The notes under the pieces are model-generated. The model was not told the DNA's origin. It did no database searches and saw only the letters and a program-made list of their open reading frames with translations. 20,402 nt of DNA from a bacterium (lineage in GTDB: Bacteria > Bacillota > Clostridia > Oscillospirales > Oscillospiraceae): the NCBI GenBank assembly GCA_004562395.1, contig SFQY01000017.1, positions 1 through 20,402 on the forward strand. The letters are read 5' to 3'. Positions 1-7,673 of the stretch are shown here, piece by piece (positions within the stretch are counted from its first letter, which is position 1; the number at the start of each line of letters is the position of its first letter). Position numbers and translations under genes: made by a program.

Positions 1-1
1 T

Positions 2-382
2 ATGGTGACGAAGGAAATGGTGGCCACCATGAATCGCGACGCCATCATCTTCGCCTGCGCCAACCCCACCCCGGAGATCTTCCCGGACGAGGCCAAGGCA
101 GGCGGCGCCAAGGTGATCTCCACCGGCCGCAGCGACTATCCCAACCAGATCAACAACGTGCTGGCTTTCCCGGGCATCTTCCGGGGCGCCTTCGATGTCC
201 GTGCCTCCGATATCAACGAGGAGATGAAGATGGCCGCGGCCAACGCCCTGGCAAGCCTCATCACCGACGAGGAGCTGAACGAGGACTATATCATCCCCGC
301 CGCCTTCGATCCCAGAGTGGGTCCCGCCGTGGCCAAGGCCGTGGCCGAGGCTGCCCGGGCTTCCGGCGTGGCGAGAATCTGA
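2..382 (+). CDS. NAD(P)-dependent malic enzyme, C-terminal part (5' end outside window)
   Basis: This is the last 126 residues of a malic enzyme, which oxidatively decarboxylates malate to pyruvate and CO2 in the cytoplasm. The visible part is the end of the NAD-binding domain and the C-terminal helices. The family's ACANPTPEIFPDEA stretch lies at residues 18-31 of the fragment, followed by the S-TGRSDYPNQINN segment and NVLAFPGIFRGAFDVRA, both highly characteristic of bacterial malic enzymes. The frame is open to the window edge, so the ATG at base 2 is an internal methionine and not the start. The gene ends with TGA and is followed by a hairpin at 422-450, convergent with the next gene. Cofactor preference (NAD or NADP) cannot be read from this fragment. 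Family identification is secure. Confidence 0.93.
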   Translation: MVTKEMVATMNRDAIIFACANPTPEIFPDEAKAGGAKVISTGRSDYPNQINNVLAFPGIFRGAFDVRASDINEEMKMAAANALASLITDEELNEDYIIPAAFDPRVGPAVAKAVAEAARASGVARI

Positions 383-421
383 CAGAAGACTGCTTTTCTC
401 TTTATAGGGAAAAGGGAAAGA

Positions 422-450
422 ACAAGGGCTGCCTGAAGGGTAGCCCTTGT
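422..450. terminator. Hairpin between convergent genes, probable (bidirectional) terminator
   Basis: ACAAGGGCT (422-430) and AGCCCTTGT (442-450) form a perfect 9-bp stem with an 11-nt loop, placed between the stop codons of two convergent genes. Read on the minus strand it is followed by a pyrimidine-rich tract (complement of 403-421) with several U runs, so it fits best as the terminator of the enolase-family gene. On the plus strand the tail (ATTCTTATCT) is weaker. Confidence 0.65.
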
Positions 451-462
451 ATTCTTATCTCA

Positions 463-1806
463 TCAGCTCCAGATTCTGTCGTTGGAGAATTCCCGGTTCC
501 ATTCGTCTGTGGGTTCCCACATGCCCGGAATGTCGGGATTGATATGCTCCCGAAGCACTTCCTCATTCAGAGATTCGATACCCAGGCCCGGCGCTGTGGG
601 AACCTTGATAAATCCGTTTTCAATGAGGGGCTTGGGAAGACCGTTGACCATATCGCTCCACCAGGGAACATCCACGGAATGATACTCCAGGGCAAGCACA
701 TTGTGCATCGCTGCGGCGGCATGGACGGCGGCCATACAACCCACCGGAGATTCCGCCATATGGACGGCCACGGCAACACCATGCTCGTCGGCAATATCCG
801 CAATCTTCTTCAGCTCCAGCGCACCGCCGCAGGTGAGAACATCCGGGTGGATAACGGAAACGCCGCCGGCCTGAATCAGCTGCTCAAAGGGCTCCTTCAG
901 GTAGATATCCTCTCCGGTGCAGACCGGAATGCAGGTGGACTGGCGCAGCCGGACATACTGATCCGTCAGCATCCAGGGAACCATATCCTCAATCCAGGCC
1001 AGATTGTACCGCTCCATTCTGCGGGCAAAGCGGATGCAGTCCTCCACGCATACATGACCAAAGTGGTCAATGGCCAGAGGCACTTCGTAGCCGATAACGT
1101 CGCGGACTTCTTTGACGTAGTTTTCCAGATAGTCAAGCCCCTTCTCGGTAAGATGAATTCCCGTGAAGGGATGGGCGGTGTTGACGATCTGATAGCTCTT
1201 CTGATGCCGGACCATATCGGCAGTCACGCTTCCGCCCTGCACGTTCAGAATGTGGGGAGCGTAGGTTTTCATATCTTCGATGAGCCCCAGGGGCGCGTTC
1301 AGCGTGCCGGGCTCGTCCAGAAGCAGGCCGATTCCCAAATCCATTTTCAGGAAGGTGAAGCCCATATCCATTCTCTTTTTCAAAGCAAGGCCCATGTCGT
1401 GGCCGGTGTGCTTGCCGTCAACGTCGGTATCGCAGTATACCCGGATGGAATCCCGGTACTTGCCGCCCAGCATCTGGTACAGGGGGACACCGTATGCCTT
1501 TCCGGCAAGATCCCACAGGGCGATTTCAATGCCGGAGACGCCGCCGCCTTGGCGGGAATGGAATCCAAACTGCTTGATTTTGTGGAACAGACGGTCAACA
1601 TCGCAGGGATTTTCGCCGATCAATCTGCTTTTCAGCATGGCGGCATAGGTTTTGCTGGAGGCGTCACGGACTTCGCCATAGCCTTCAATGCCTTGATTGG
1701 TCATGATCTTCAGAAGGGTACAGCGTTTGGGCGCTCCGTCAATATCAACGAAACGAATGTCGGTGATGCGCAGCTGTGAGGGATTGGAGTAGGGATTGTA
1801 GCTCAT
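463..1806 (-). CDS. Enolase-superfamily (mandelate racemase/muconate lactonizing) enzyme, probable sugar-acid dehydratase
   Basis: A 447-aa enzyme of the enolase superfamily, MR/MLE type. Such enzymes abstract the proton alpha to a carboxylate, and in this subgroup they usually dehydrate or epimerise sugar acids. Residues 1-125 are the capping domain and the rest is the TIM barrel. Metal ligands are seen as D247 (AIDHFG), E273 (WIED) and E299 (TGED). H349 (VAVHM), the HPD motif at 320-322 and E374 (LEYH) complete the usual barrel-end set. At the second strand the sequence is FLKMD (K154, D156), where mandelate racemase has KxK. About 60 extra residues separate this strand from the first metal ligand. 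The start at 1806 was chosen because AAAGGAG lies 8 nt upstream; a frame extension to 1854 has no comparable site. It is divergent from an AraC regulator, as in catabolic gene pairs. The substrate is not determinable. Confidence 0.88.
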   Translation of the reverse strand: MSYNPYSNPSQLRITDIRFVDIDGAPKRCTLLKIMTNQGIEGYGEVRDASSKTYAAMLKSRLIGENPCDVDRLFHKIKQFGFHSRQGGGVSGIEIALWDLAGKAYGVPLYQMLGGKYRDSIRVYCDTDVDGKHTGHDMGLALKKRMDMGFTFLKMDLGIGLLLDEPGTLNAPLGLIEDMKTYAPHILNVQGGSVTADMVRHQKSYQIVNTAHPFTGIHLTEKGLDYLENYVKEVRDVIGYEVPLAIDHFGHVCVEDCIRFARRMERYNLAWIEDMVPWMLTDQYVRLRQSTCIPVCTGEDIYLKEPFEQLIQAGGVSVIHPDVLTCGGALELKKIADIADEHGVAVAVHMAESPVGCMAAVHAAAAMHNVLALEYHSVDVPWWSDMVNGLPKPLIENGFIKVPTAPGLGIESLNEEVLREHINPDIPGMWEPTDEWNREFSNDRIWS

Positions 1807-1918
1807 GGGATTCGCTCCTTTTTCCAGAATTACGGCGTTTGCCGTCATATCCATTGTAAAGACTTTTCTTCCATGAGACTACCAACATTCTATTTCATTC
1901 TGCCAATTTATTTTGATC

Positions 1919-1946
1919 TTGCAGCAATGGAATTCTATGCTAAAAT
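1919..1946 (+). promoter_or_regulatory. Promoter of the AraC-family regulator, with overlapping dyad
   Basis: TTGCAG (1919-1924), 16-nt spacer, TAAAAT (1941-1946), with the extended -10 TGC immediately before the hexamer. An inverted repeat TTCTAT-N6-ATAGAA (1933-1950) covers the -10 box, and a second palindrome TTGGA-CAT-TCCAA (1959-1971) lies just downstream. Either could be an operator for autoregulation. ATTCTAT also occurs at 1887-1893. No convincing promoter for the divergent enolase-family gene was identified. Confidence 0.6.
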
Positions 1947-2012
1947 AGAAACTGCAGGTTGGACATTCCAAGGGGATTAACCCCGGGAACAGGGAATGGA
2001 AAGGGGAGCAGT

Positions 2013-2915
2013 ATGATTACAGGCAAGGTATACACCATCGGTTCGGAAGCCACGGATACACCGCAGCTGCGATTGTATCATTCCGTGGTTCCGCCCTTTC
2101 AGCGGCCCTATGAAGAGCACCGGCATACCGCCTTTGAGCTTTCTCTGATCTGCGCGGGAAACGGAGTTTACCGGGCGGGAGCACACAGCTATCACTTTCA
2201 GCCGGGGGACGTTTTTCTTTTCAGCAGCAATGAACCTCACTGCATTGTGGAGGTCTCCGGAAGCGGCGCGTTGGATATCATGAATCTTCAATTTGAGCCG
2301 CGGTTTCTCTGGTCTCCGGAAAATCTGCTGTTTCAGGTGCATTACCCGGAAATATTCTTTCAGCGCAATGAAAAGTATTCCCATCTTCTTACTTCCGCAT
2401 CGGAGACCGAAAACGGCATTGCCCGCAGATTACAGGCCATTGAGCGGGAGTTCCAGCGGCAAAATACAGATTACAAGCTGATGGTCAAGCTACAGGTTCT
2501 GGAGCTGCTGGTCCTGATCCGCAGGGAATACGCCGACTGTGTCATTGAACCGGCCAGGATGGTGACCACGGATTACCTGGCCCAGATGGACCGCGCGCTG
2601 GATTACATTGACCAGAACCTCACAGGAGATTTAAACCTGAGCAGCGTGGCCAGGGAAGCGGCCATGAGTCCGGCTTATTTTTCCTCTCTCTTTAAGAAGC
2701 TGAACGGTATGACGCTCTGGGAGTATGTCCAATCCAGACGCATTGAGATGGCCGTGGAAATGCTGCTTTCCACCGACCGCAGTGTTACACAGATCGCAAT
2801 GGAATGCGGCTATAACAGCATTTCGAATTTTAACAGGAGTTTCAAGGCCATCACCGGGCATAGTCCTGTGGCATACCGGAAGAGAAACCGGATGCAGACA
2901 GATGCTCAGACCTGA
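2013..2915 (+). CDS. AraC-family transcriptional regulator with N-terminal cupin domain
   Basis: A 300-aa sugar-type AraC regulator. Residues about 15-110 form the ligand-binding cupin: HRH at 36-38, then E42, the QPGDVFLF strand and the NEPHCI motif around 73-78. The C-terminal ~100 residues hold the two helix-turn-helix motifs: first LSSVAREAAMSPAYFSSLFK, second VTQIAMECGYNSISNFNRSFK, followed by the typical TGHSPVAYRK end. The start at 2013 is favoured by GGAAAGGGGAG upstream; an in-frame ATG at 1959 would sit only ~13 nt after the -10 box and has no ribosome binding site. The gene is divergent from the enolase-superfamily enzyme, and the likely role is sensing its substrate and switching that gene on. 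The effector is unknown. Confidence 0.92.
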   Translation: MITGKVYTIGSEATDTPQLRLYHSVVPPFQRPYEEHRHTAFELSLICAGNGVYRAGAHSYHFQPGDVFLFSSNEPHCIVEVSGSGALDIMNLQFEPRFLWSPENLLFQVHYPEIFFQRNEKYSHLLTSASETENGIARRLQAIEREFQRQNTDYKLMVKLQVLELLVLIRREYADCVIEPARMVTTDYLAQMDRALDYIDQNLTGDLNLSSVAREAAMSPAYFSSLFKKLNGMTLWEYVQSRRIEMAVEMLLSTDRSVTQIAMECGYNSISNFNRSFKAITGHSPVAYRKRNRMQTDAQT

Positions 2916-2935
2916 AACGGAAATCCGACAAAGGG

Positions 2936-2950
2936 TGCGGCCGGGCCGCA
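2936..2950 (+). terminator. GC hairpin after araC-type gene, possible weak terminator
   Basis: TGCGGC-CGG-GCCGCA is a perfect 6-bp GC stem 21 nt after the regulator's stop codon, followed by a small AAGAAATTCTT palindrome. It lacks a proper T-tract, so termination is only a possibility. Confidence 0.3.
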
Positions 2951-2978
2951 GAATAAGAAATTCTTAAGACTTCCTGTG

Positions 2979-3007
2979 TTTACTTCCGGGCGGTTCTATG
3001 CTAAGAT
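2979..3007 (+). promoter_or_regulatory. Promoter of the CapA-like gene
   Basis: TTTACT (2979-2984), 17-nt spacer, TAAGAT (3002-3007), with an extended TGC before the -10. It shares the TTCTATGCTAARAT block with the AraC promoter. Its position rules out the in-frame ATG at 2976 as the start of the next gene and supports the ATG at 3045. Confidence 0.6.
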
Positions 3008-3044
3008 GGTTACAAATCGTAAATTATACAGGAGAGAAACGGAA

Positions 3045-4499
3045 ATGCCAGGAAAATTTGAAGCGCCCAGAAATGGCGGCAGGCCCGGGCGTCCCGGAAG
3101 CGGAGGGAATCCACCGGACCGCTCCGGAAACGGCGGAAGCTCTGCCCGCCGTCCCAGACCCAGAAGAAGACGCAGACGTATTGGGCCCCTTGTGCTGCTG
3201 CCGCTGGTTTTGGTGCTGGTCCTGCTGGTGGTGCTGCTGACCCGGTGCGGCAGGGCAAAGGACCCGGAGCCCCAGGACAGCCGGCTCCAGATCACCGATG
3301 CCGCGGAAACCACCCTTCCCCAGCCCACGGTGGTGGCCACGGCCACCGTTGCCGCCCAGGGGGATCTGCTGATGCACAAGTATATCTTTACGGACAATCC
3401 CAAATATCCCGGGGCCTGTAATCTGGGGGATGGTGTCTACAATTTTGACTCCATTTTCAAATACGTCACGCCCTATATCTCCGCGGCGGATTATGCCGTG
3501 GCCAATCTGGAGACGACACTGGGAGGCGATGGCTATCCCTATTCCGGAAACCCCCTTTTCAACTGTCCCGATGCCCTGGCGGATTCCGCTGCCAACGCGG
3601 GCTTTGACATGCTGCTCACCGCCAACAACCACTGCGCCGATACCACCGCGGACGGACTCAAGCGAACGGTGGAGCAGGTCCGGAGCCGGAATCTGGCCAC
3701 TCTGGGCACCCAGCTGAATGATCAGGAAAAAAAGTATGCCCTGGTGGACGTGAACGGAATCAGAATCGGGATGCTTTGCTATACCTATGCCGCCGGCCTG
3801 GAAAGCGACGGCAGCCCCAATCTGAATTTCAAGGACCAGACCATCGTCCGGGAGGCCGGAGTCGTCAATTACTTTACGGTGAACAATCTGGACCGGCTGT
3901 ATTCTGAGGTTCAGACGATCCTTTCCGATCTGAAGGCAGAAGGCGCGGAGGCTTCCATGCTCTTTATCCACTGGGGGACCGAGTATGAGCTGACCCAGGA
4001 TGCCACCCAGAGCGCCATTGCCCAGAAGATGTGCGATCTGGGCATCGATGTGATCGTGGGAGGCCATCCCCATGTGGTGGAGCCCATGGACCTTCTGACC
4101 AGCAACGCCGACCCGGATCACAAAACGGTGTGCATTTACTCCCTGGGCAACGCGGTGTCCAACCAGCGCAGGGAGGAGATGCGGCTGGATACCGGCCACA
4201 CCGAGGACGGCGCCCTGTTCAGCGTCACCTTTGAAAAGAACTCCGACGGGGCTGTCCGGGTGTCGGATGTGAATGTGATGCCCACCTGGGTGAACAAATT
4301 CGTCAACGGGGACGGCAAATTCGAGTACAACATCCTTCCGCTGGACGGGAATACCCGGGATCAGTGGAAGACGCGCTACGGCCTGTCCGATGCAGCCGGG
4401 GCGGAGCTTCAGGCCTCTTATGACCGGACCATGGCCATTGTGGGGCCGGGTCTGAGCAAATGCAGGGCTTTTCTCGGCAGCAGCGGAGAAACGGCATGA
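3045..4499 (+). CDS. Membrane-anchored CapA-like protein (PGA_cap metallophosphatase fold)
   Basis: A 484-aa protein of the CapA family, whose founding members take part in poly-gamma-glutamate capsule synthesis or export. Residues 1-45 are a basic, Gly/Pro/Arg-rich cytoplasmic tail ending in a run of arginines. Residues 46-69 are one hydrophobic helix (VLLPLVLVLVLLVVLL). The rest lies outside the membrane (type II topology inferred from the positive-inside rule). The CapA fold shows in order: GDLLMH (D107), NLET (154-157), ANNH (193-196), HWGTEYE (309-315), GGHPH (339-343) and YSLGN. These are the metal and phosphate-site motifs of the calcineurin-like family. The start at 3045 follows AGGAGAG and a promoter at 2979-3007. 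No capB/capC or other capsule genes adjoin it, so its real substrate is open. Confidence 0.9.
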   Translation: MPGKFEAPRNGGRPGRPGSGGNPPDRSGNGGSSARRPRPRRRRRRIGPLVLLPLVLVLVLLVVLLTRCGRAKDPEPQDSRLQITDAAETTLPQPTVVATATVAAQGDLLMHKYIFTDNPKYPGACNLGDGVYNFDSIFKYVTPYISAADYAVANLETTLGGDGYPYSGNPLFNCPDALADSAANAGFDMLLTANNHCADTTADGLKRTVEQVRSRNLATLGTQLNDQEKKYALVDVNGIRIGMLCYTYAAGLESDGSPNLNFKDQTIVREAGVVNYFTVNNLDRLYSEVQTILSDLKAEGAEASMLFIHWGTEYELTQDATQSAIAQKMCDLGIDVIVGGHPHVVEPMDLLTSNADPDHKTVCIYSLGNAVSNQRREEMRLDTGHTEDGALFSVTFEKNSDGAVRVSDVNVMPTWVNKFVNGDGKFEYNILPLDGNTRDQWKTRYGLSDAAGAELQASYDRTMAIVGPGLSKCRAFLGSSGETA

Positions 4500-4522
4500 G
4501 GGCTGCCCCGCGGTAACAGAAC

Positions 4523-4565
4523 ACCCCCGGTTCACTGGGAAGACGTTCCTGAGTGAACCGGGGGT
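4523..4565 (+). terminator. Strong intrinsic terminator after the CapA-like gene
   Basis: ACCCCCGGTTCACT (4523-4536) pairs perfectly with AGTGAACCGGGGGT (4552-4565), a 14-bp stem, followed by TCGGCTGTTTT. It stands between two convergent genes and may serve both, although the U-rich side is on the plus strand. Confidence 0.75.
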
Positions 4566-4581
4566 TCGGCTGTTTTGGGGA

Positions 4582-5016
4582 TTACAGGGGCTTGGTGAAG
4601 CAGATGATCCGGTTTGCTTCCGTGAAGCCGGTGCCCAGGTGAAAGCGCAGGCTTTCCTCATTGGTCAGCTCACAGTCGCTGGCAAATTCCCGGCAGCCCA
4701 TGGCCCGTGCCCAGTCCTCGCAGGCATCCAGCAGCGCTCTCGCCAGGCCCCGGTGCCGGTGGCCTTCCAGGACATAGATTCCCTCCAGGTACCCCACCGG
4801 ACTGGTGGCGGTTCCCTCCACGTAATCATGACGGAGCTGGCACTGGGCAAAGCCCACCGCTTTGTTGTCCTCCCAGGCCAGGAAGACGGCTGCATCGGGC
4901 CTGGCGGTGAGTTCTGCCAATTCCGCTTCCAGCTCTGCAAGGGAGTGCCCGGGCCACAGCAGCGCGGCAAGCCGTGCCGCCGGCAGCAAGTGATCTGGTT
5001 CCGCTTTGCGTATCAT
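4582..5016 (-). CDS. GNAT acetyltransferase resembling aminoglycoside 6'-N-acetyltransferase AAC(6')
   Basis: A 144-aa single-domain GNAT enzyme. Its line of motifs (LWPGH near residue 20, RHDYV about 62-66, SPVGYLEGIYVLEGHRHRGL for strand beta4 and the acetyl-CoA pyrophosphate loop, GCREFASDCE, FHLGTGFTEANRIICF) follows the chromosomal AAC(6')-I group such as AAC(6')-Iy from memory of those sequences. Those enzymes transfer acetyl from acetyl-CoA to the 6'-amine of aminoglycosides. Whether this one accepts aminoglycosides or another amine is not shown by sequence alone. It is the last gene of a four-gene minus-strand operon and starts 15 nt after the TAG stop of the 362-aa gene; an AGGGGG site lies 11 nt before its ATG. 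Confidence 0.85.
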   Translation of the reverse strand: MIRKAEPDHLLPAARLAALLWPGHSLAELEAELAELTARPDAAVFLAWEDNKAVGFAQCQLRHDYVEGTATSPVGYLEGIYVLEGHRHRGLARALLDACEDWARAMGCREFASDCELTNEESLRFHLGTGFTEANRIICFTKPL

Positions 5017-5031
5017 AGCAGTTCTTTCCCC

Positions 5032-6120
5032 CTATATGTCCAATTGAATACATTTCAGGTATCGTCCCTCGCCGGGGATGTGGGGCGGGGAGGCGGCCAA
5101 TCCTTCGGCGATCAGTTTTTCGTTGACGGAACCAAAGAGAATGTGATACAGCTCATTGGCAATTTCCTTTGGATTTACGCCGTGCTTTGCTGCGGTGAGT
5201 TCCGGAATGGGCGATAGTGCTTCCGCAAATGCGTCACCGCACTGGGTTTGCACAATCTTTTCGATCTGCTCTGCAGCGGAAAACGCGGAACCGGTGAAAA
5301 CGGGGACACAGGGATGCCCACAGGAGACGTAGCCAAATTCCGTCAGCAGCGACAGAGCTTTCGCCTCACAGCGGCCTGTGATTATCAGCTCCCGGACCTG
5401 GGACAGCAGATCGCTCCTGCTGTACGTTTCAAAATCCGGGCGAAGGTGTTCCCATTGGTGCGGAAGTGTCCCGGACTCCAGCAGGCGGCTGAAACGGTAA
5501 AAGTCGAGCCGGTTTCCGTTGGAATCTCCAAAAGACTGCAGGGAACACCGGCCATCGGTGAAGCGATTGTAGGAGCAGAGGAGTCCGTCAGACAGGGAAT
5601 CCAGCTCCGGGCAGCGCTCATAGATCACGGAAAGGTAATCCAATCCCGACGGATGGGGTCGGGAGGTGGCGACAACATTCCGGTTGGACAGGCAGTCGAA
5701 AAACAGGCCGTCAAACACCATGCCGCACAGAATGTGATACAGGTTCACTTCTGCTGGAAATCCGTTATCCAGAGGTGTCAGGCATTCCCGGATCCGGGAC
5801 ATGACAGGCAGCAGCAGCGCGACAAGCTTACCGGCCCGAGCCTGCATGGTTTCCCGCAGAATGGAGGCATCCTCCTTCAGAAAGACAGGCGTGTCAAACA
5901 GCACCGCGTCACCTTCCAGCCGCAGGATCCCGCCCTGTACCAACGTCTGGATGGTATCGGCGTGAAAAACACTGACATGACATGTTCCGGCGGGGACCTG
6001 GGCAATCCGGGAGAAAACGCAGTCGCATGTCCCGTTCAGAAATCTTCTGGGGTTCTGCGGATTCTCGGCCTGAGCTGCCGGGTCAAAATTTTCAAAGAGA
6101 AAGCTGGAAAACTTCCGCAT
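5032..6120 (-). CDS. Unrecognised 362-aa protein with internal duplication
   Basis: I do not recognise this family. The protein is soluble, with no signal peptide or membrane helix. Two parts look like copies of one unit: residues ~58-168 and ~245-360. Both contain a PVF segment (78-80; 273-275), then a helix-rich stretch, then LYHILCG (127-133) or LYHILFG (324-330), each followed by a similar length of sequence to a final aromatic strand (LDYLSVIY; GRYLKCIQL). The PVF-preceding parts could be degenerate winged helices, but this is a guess. Cysteines are numerous (12) but not in metal-binding spacing. The start is supported by AAAGGAG 9 nt upstream, which overlaps the stop of the deacylase gene, so the two are co-translated. 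It ends in TAG, the only annotated gene here to do so. Confidence 0.85.
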   Translation of the reverse strand: MRKFSSFLFENFDPAAQAENPQNPRRFLNGTCDCVFSRIAQVPAGTCHVSVFHADTIQTLVQGGILRLEGDAVLFDTPVFLKEDASILRETMQARAGKLVALLLPVMSRIRECLTPLDNGFPAEVNLYHILCGMVFDGLFFDCLSNRNVVATSRPHPSGLDYLSVIYERCPELDSLSDGLLCSYNRFTDGRCSLQSFGDSNGNRLDFYRFSRLLESGTLPHQWEHLRPDFETYSRSDLLSQVRELIITGRCEAKALSLLTEFGYVSCGHPCVPVFTGSAFSAAEQIEKIVQTQCGDAFAEALSPIPELTAAKHGVNPKEIANELYHILFGSVNEKLIAEGLAASPPHIPGEGRYLKCIQLDI

Positions 6121-6126
6121 GAGACG

Positions 6127-6669
6127 TTACTCCTTTGCCAGCGTTACGATCCGGGGGGCGTGGCCGATGGCGGGAAGGATCTTCTGGGTCAGGTCCCGGG
6201 TGGCGATGCGCAGGCTGGAGGTGTTGATGCAGGGATGGCAGCCGAAGAATTCGCCCTTCAGCACGTCCTCATCCATCAGAAGCTGAACGTGGTTCTCCCG
6301 GTCGTTCATCAGACCCAGCACGCTGACGGAGCCGGGGGTGATATCCAGGTATTTTTCCATGTCCTCCGGCGGGGCGAAGGACAGCCGGGAGGAACCGATT
6401 TCCTTGCTGAGGACGCTGGTTTTGAACACCTTGTCCCCGGGGAGCATCAGCAGGTAAAAGGCGGTGCGCTGGCGGTTGCACAGCAGCAGGTTTTTGCAGA
6501 TGGTGGCGTCCAGGATCCGGTCGATGGCTTCGCAGGCCTCCATGGTCATGGCCGCTTCGTGATCCACCCGCTGGTAGAAGATGCCTAGTTTGTCCAGAAG
6601 GTCATAGCACCGGACCTCCTTGGGAAGGCGCCCGGCGCAGTCGGCGGGGCGGCCGGTTACCAATTCCAT
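6127..6669 (-). CDS. ProXp-ala/PrdX-type Ala-tRNA(Pro) deacylase (YbaK-like editing domain)
   Basis: A 180-aa free-standing editing protein of the YbaK/INS superfamily. It hydrolyses tRNA(Pro) mischarged with alanine, a service needed when prolyl-tRNA synthetase lacks an active editing domain. Seen: the catalytic-type lysine in CKNLLLC (K59), the KVFKTSVLSKEIG strand-helix, the GSVSVLGLMND segment and the C-terminal GCHPCINTSS motif (143-152), which lines the amino-acid pocket. Length and motifs match the PrdX/ProX group of Clostridia. AAGGAG lies 8 nt before the ATG and overlaps the TAA of the upstream methyltransferase; only 6 nt separate its stop from the next gene. It is therefore the second gene of a tightly packed operon. 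The amino-acid specificity is by family analogy. Confidence 0.9.
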   Translation of the reverse strand: MELVTGRPADCAGRLPKEVRCYDLLDKLGIFYQRVDHEAAMTMEACEAIDRILDATICKNLLLCNRQRTAFYLLMLPGDKVFKTSVLSKEIGSSRLSFAPPEDMEKYLDITPGSVSVLGLMNDRENHVQLLMDEDVLKGEFFGCHPCINTSSLRIATRDLTQKILPAIGHAPRIVTLAKE

Positions 6670-6681
6670 AGTGGATTCTCC

Positions 6682-7497
6682 TTATGCTTTTCTCAGCTGC
6701 CAGAAGGCAACGGCGCTGGCGGCGGCCACATTCAGGGAGTCGACGCCGTGGTACATGGGGATTTTTACGGTGTAGTCGCAGCGGGCGATGGTGGTATCCG
6801 TCAGGCCGTCCCCCTCGCTGCCCAGGACCACCGCCAGCTTTTCCTCCCGGGCCAGACGGGGATCGTCGATGGAGACGGAGTCGTCGCTGAGGGCCATGGC
6901 GGCGGTTTTGAAGCCCAGGCTTTTCAGCTTGGCCATGCCCTCCTCCGGCCAGCCCGGGGTGAAGGTCCAGGGAATCTGGAAGACCGTGCCCATGCTCACC
7001 CGGGCGCTGCGGCGGTACAGAGGGTCGCTGCAGCCGGGGGTCAGCAGAAGGGCGTCCATTCCCAGGGCCGCGGCGGAGCGGAAAATGGCCCCCACATTGG
7101 TGGGATTCATGACGTTTTCCAGCACCACGATCCGGCTGGCTCCGGCGAGGATCTCTTCCATGGGACGCAGGGGAGGACGGCGCATGGCGCACAGCACCCC
7201 CCGGGTCAGGTGGTAGCCGGTGAGGCCGCACAGCAGCTCCTCGTCGGCGGTGTAGACCGGAACATCGGGGCACCGGGCGATGATCTCCCGGGCGGAGCCG
7301 GCAATATCCTTGCGCTCCATCAGCAGCGAGACAGGCCGGCAGCCTCCGTCCAGGGCCCGGTGGATGACCTTGGGGCTTTCGGCGATGAACATGCCCTTGG
7401 CAGGCTCAAAGCGGTTGAGCAGCTGGGCCTCCGTGAGCCTGGCGTAGACATCCAGCTCCGGCGCGGAAAAATCGGTGATTTCAATGATCTGGGACAT
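6682..7497 (-). CDS. SpoU/TrmH-family RNA 2'-O-ribose methyltransferase
   Basis: A 271-aa SPOUT methyltransferase that puts a methyl group from S-adenosylmethionine on a ribose 2'-OH in rRNA or tRNA. An N-terminal substrate-binding domain (~1-105, with FIAESPKVIHRALD) precedes the knotted catalytic domain. The three SpoU motifs are present: motif 1 NPTNVGAIFRSA (131-142, N134 and R140), motif 2 VVLGSEGDGL (223-232) and motif 3 IPMYHGVDSLNVAAAS (246-261). The start at 7497 is chosen because AGAGGA lies 7 nt upstream; the in-frame ATGs at 7548 and 7503 are less well placed. It is the first gene of the minus-strand operon, driven by a promoter that overlaps that of the divergent ABC-F gene. The target nucleotide is unknown. 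Confidence 0.92.
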   Translation of the reverse strand: MSQIIEITDFSAPELDVYARLTEAQLLNRFEPAKGMFIAESPKVIHRALDGGCRPVSLLMERKDIAGSAREIIARCPDVPVYTADEELLCGLTGYHLTRGVLCAMRRPPLRPMEEILAGASRIVVLENVMNPTNVGAIFRSAAALGMDALLLTPGCSDPLYRRSARVSMGTVFQIPWTFTPGWPEEGMAKLKSLGFKTAAMALSDDSVSIDDPRLAREEKLAVVLGSEGDGLTDTTIARCDYTVKIPMYHGVDSLNVAAASAVAFWQLRKA

Positions 7498-7644
7498 AGG
7501 CATTTCCTCTGTGTGGCTGAAAAGTATCTGTGTATGGGCTTGTATCAAAAAATGGTGTTTTTTGGAATAATATTCGGAAACTTCCGCGCAAGGGTCACGC
7601 CTGCCCGGGGATACCCGTTTTCGGACGGATCAGCAGGTTTTTTC

Positions 7645-7673
7645 ATTATACCATTGCAAAGAAGAAATTTCCA
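7645..7673 (-). promoter_or_regulatory. Promoter of the methyltransferase operon
   Basis: On the minus strand: TGGAAA (7673-7668), 17-nt spacer, TATAAT (7650-7645), with an extended TGG before the -10. It gives a leader of about 140 nt. It overlaps the divergent ABC-F promoter base for base, so the two cannot be occupied by RNA polymerase together. Confidence 0.6.

Noticed and set aside
544..1779. Long plus-strand frame opposite the enolase-superfamily gene
   Set aside because: The minus-strand product has a full set of family motifs and a ribosome site; the plus frame gives no recognisable protein.
3024..4661. 545-codon minus-strand frame opposite the CapA-like gene
   Set aside because: It overlaps a gene with clear conserved motifs and crosses that gene's terminator; no ribosome site or known domain.
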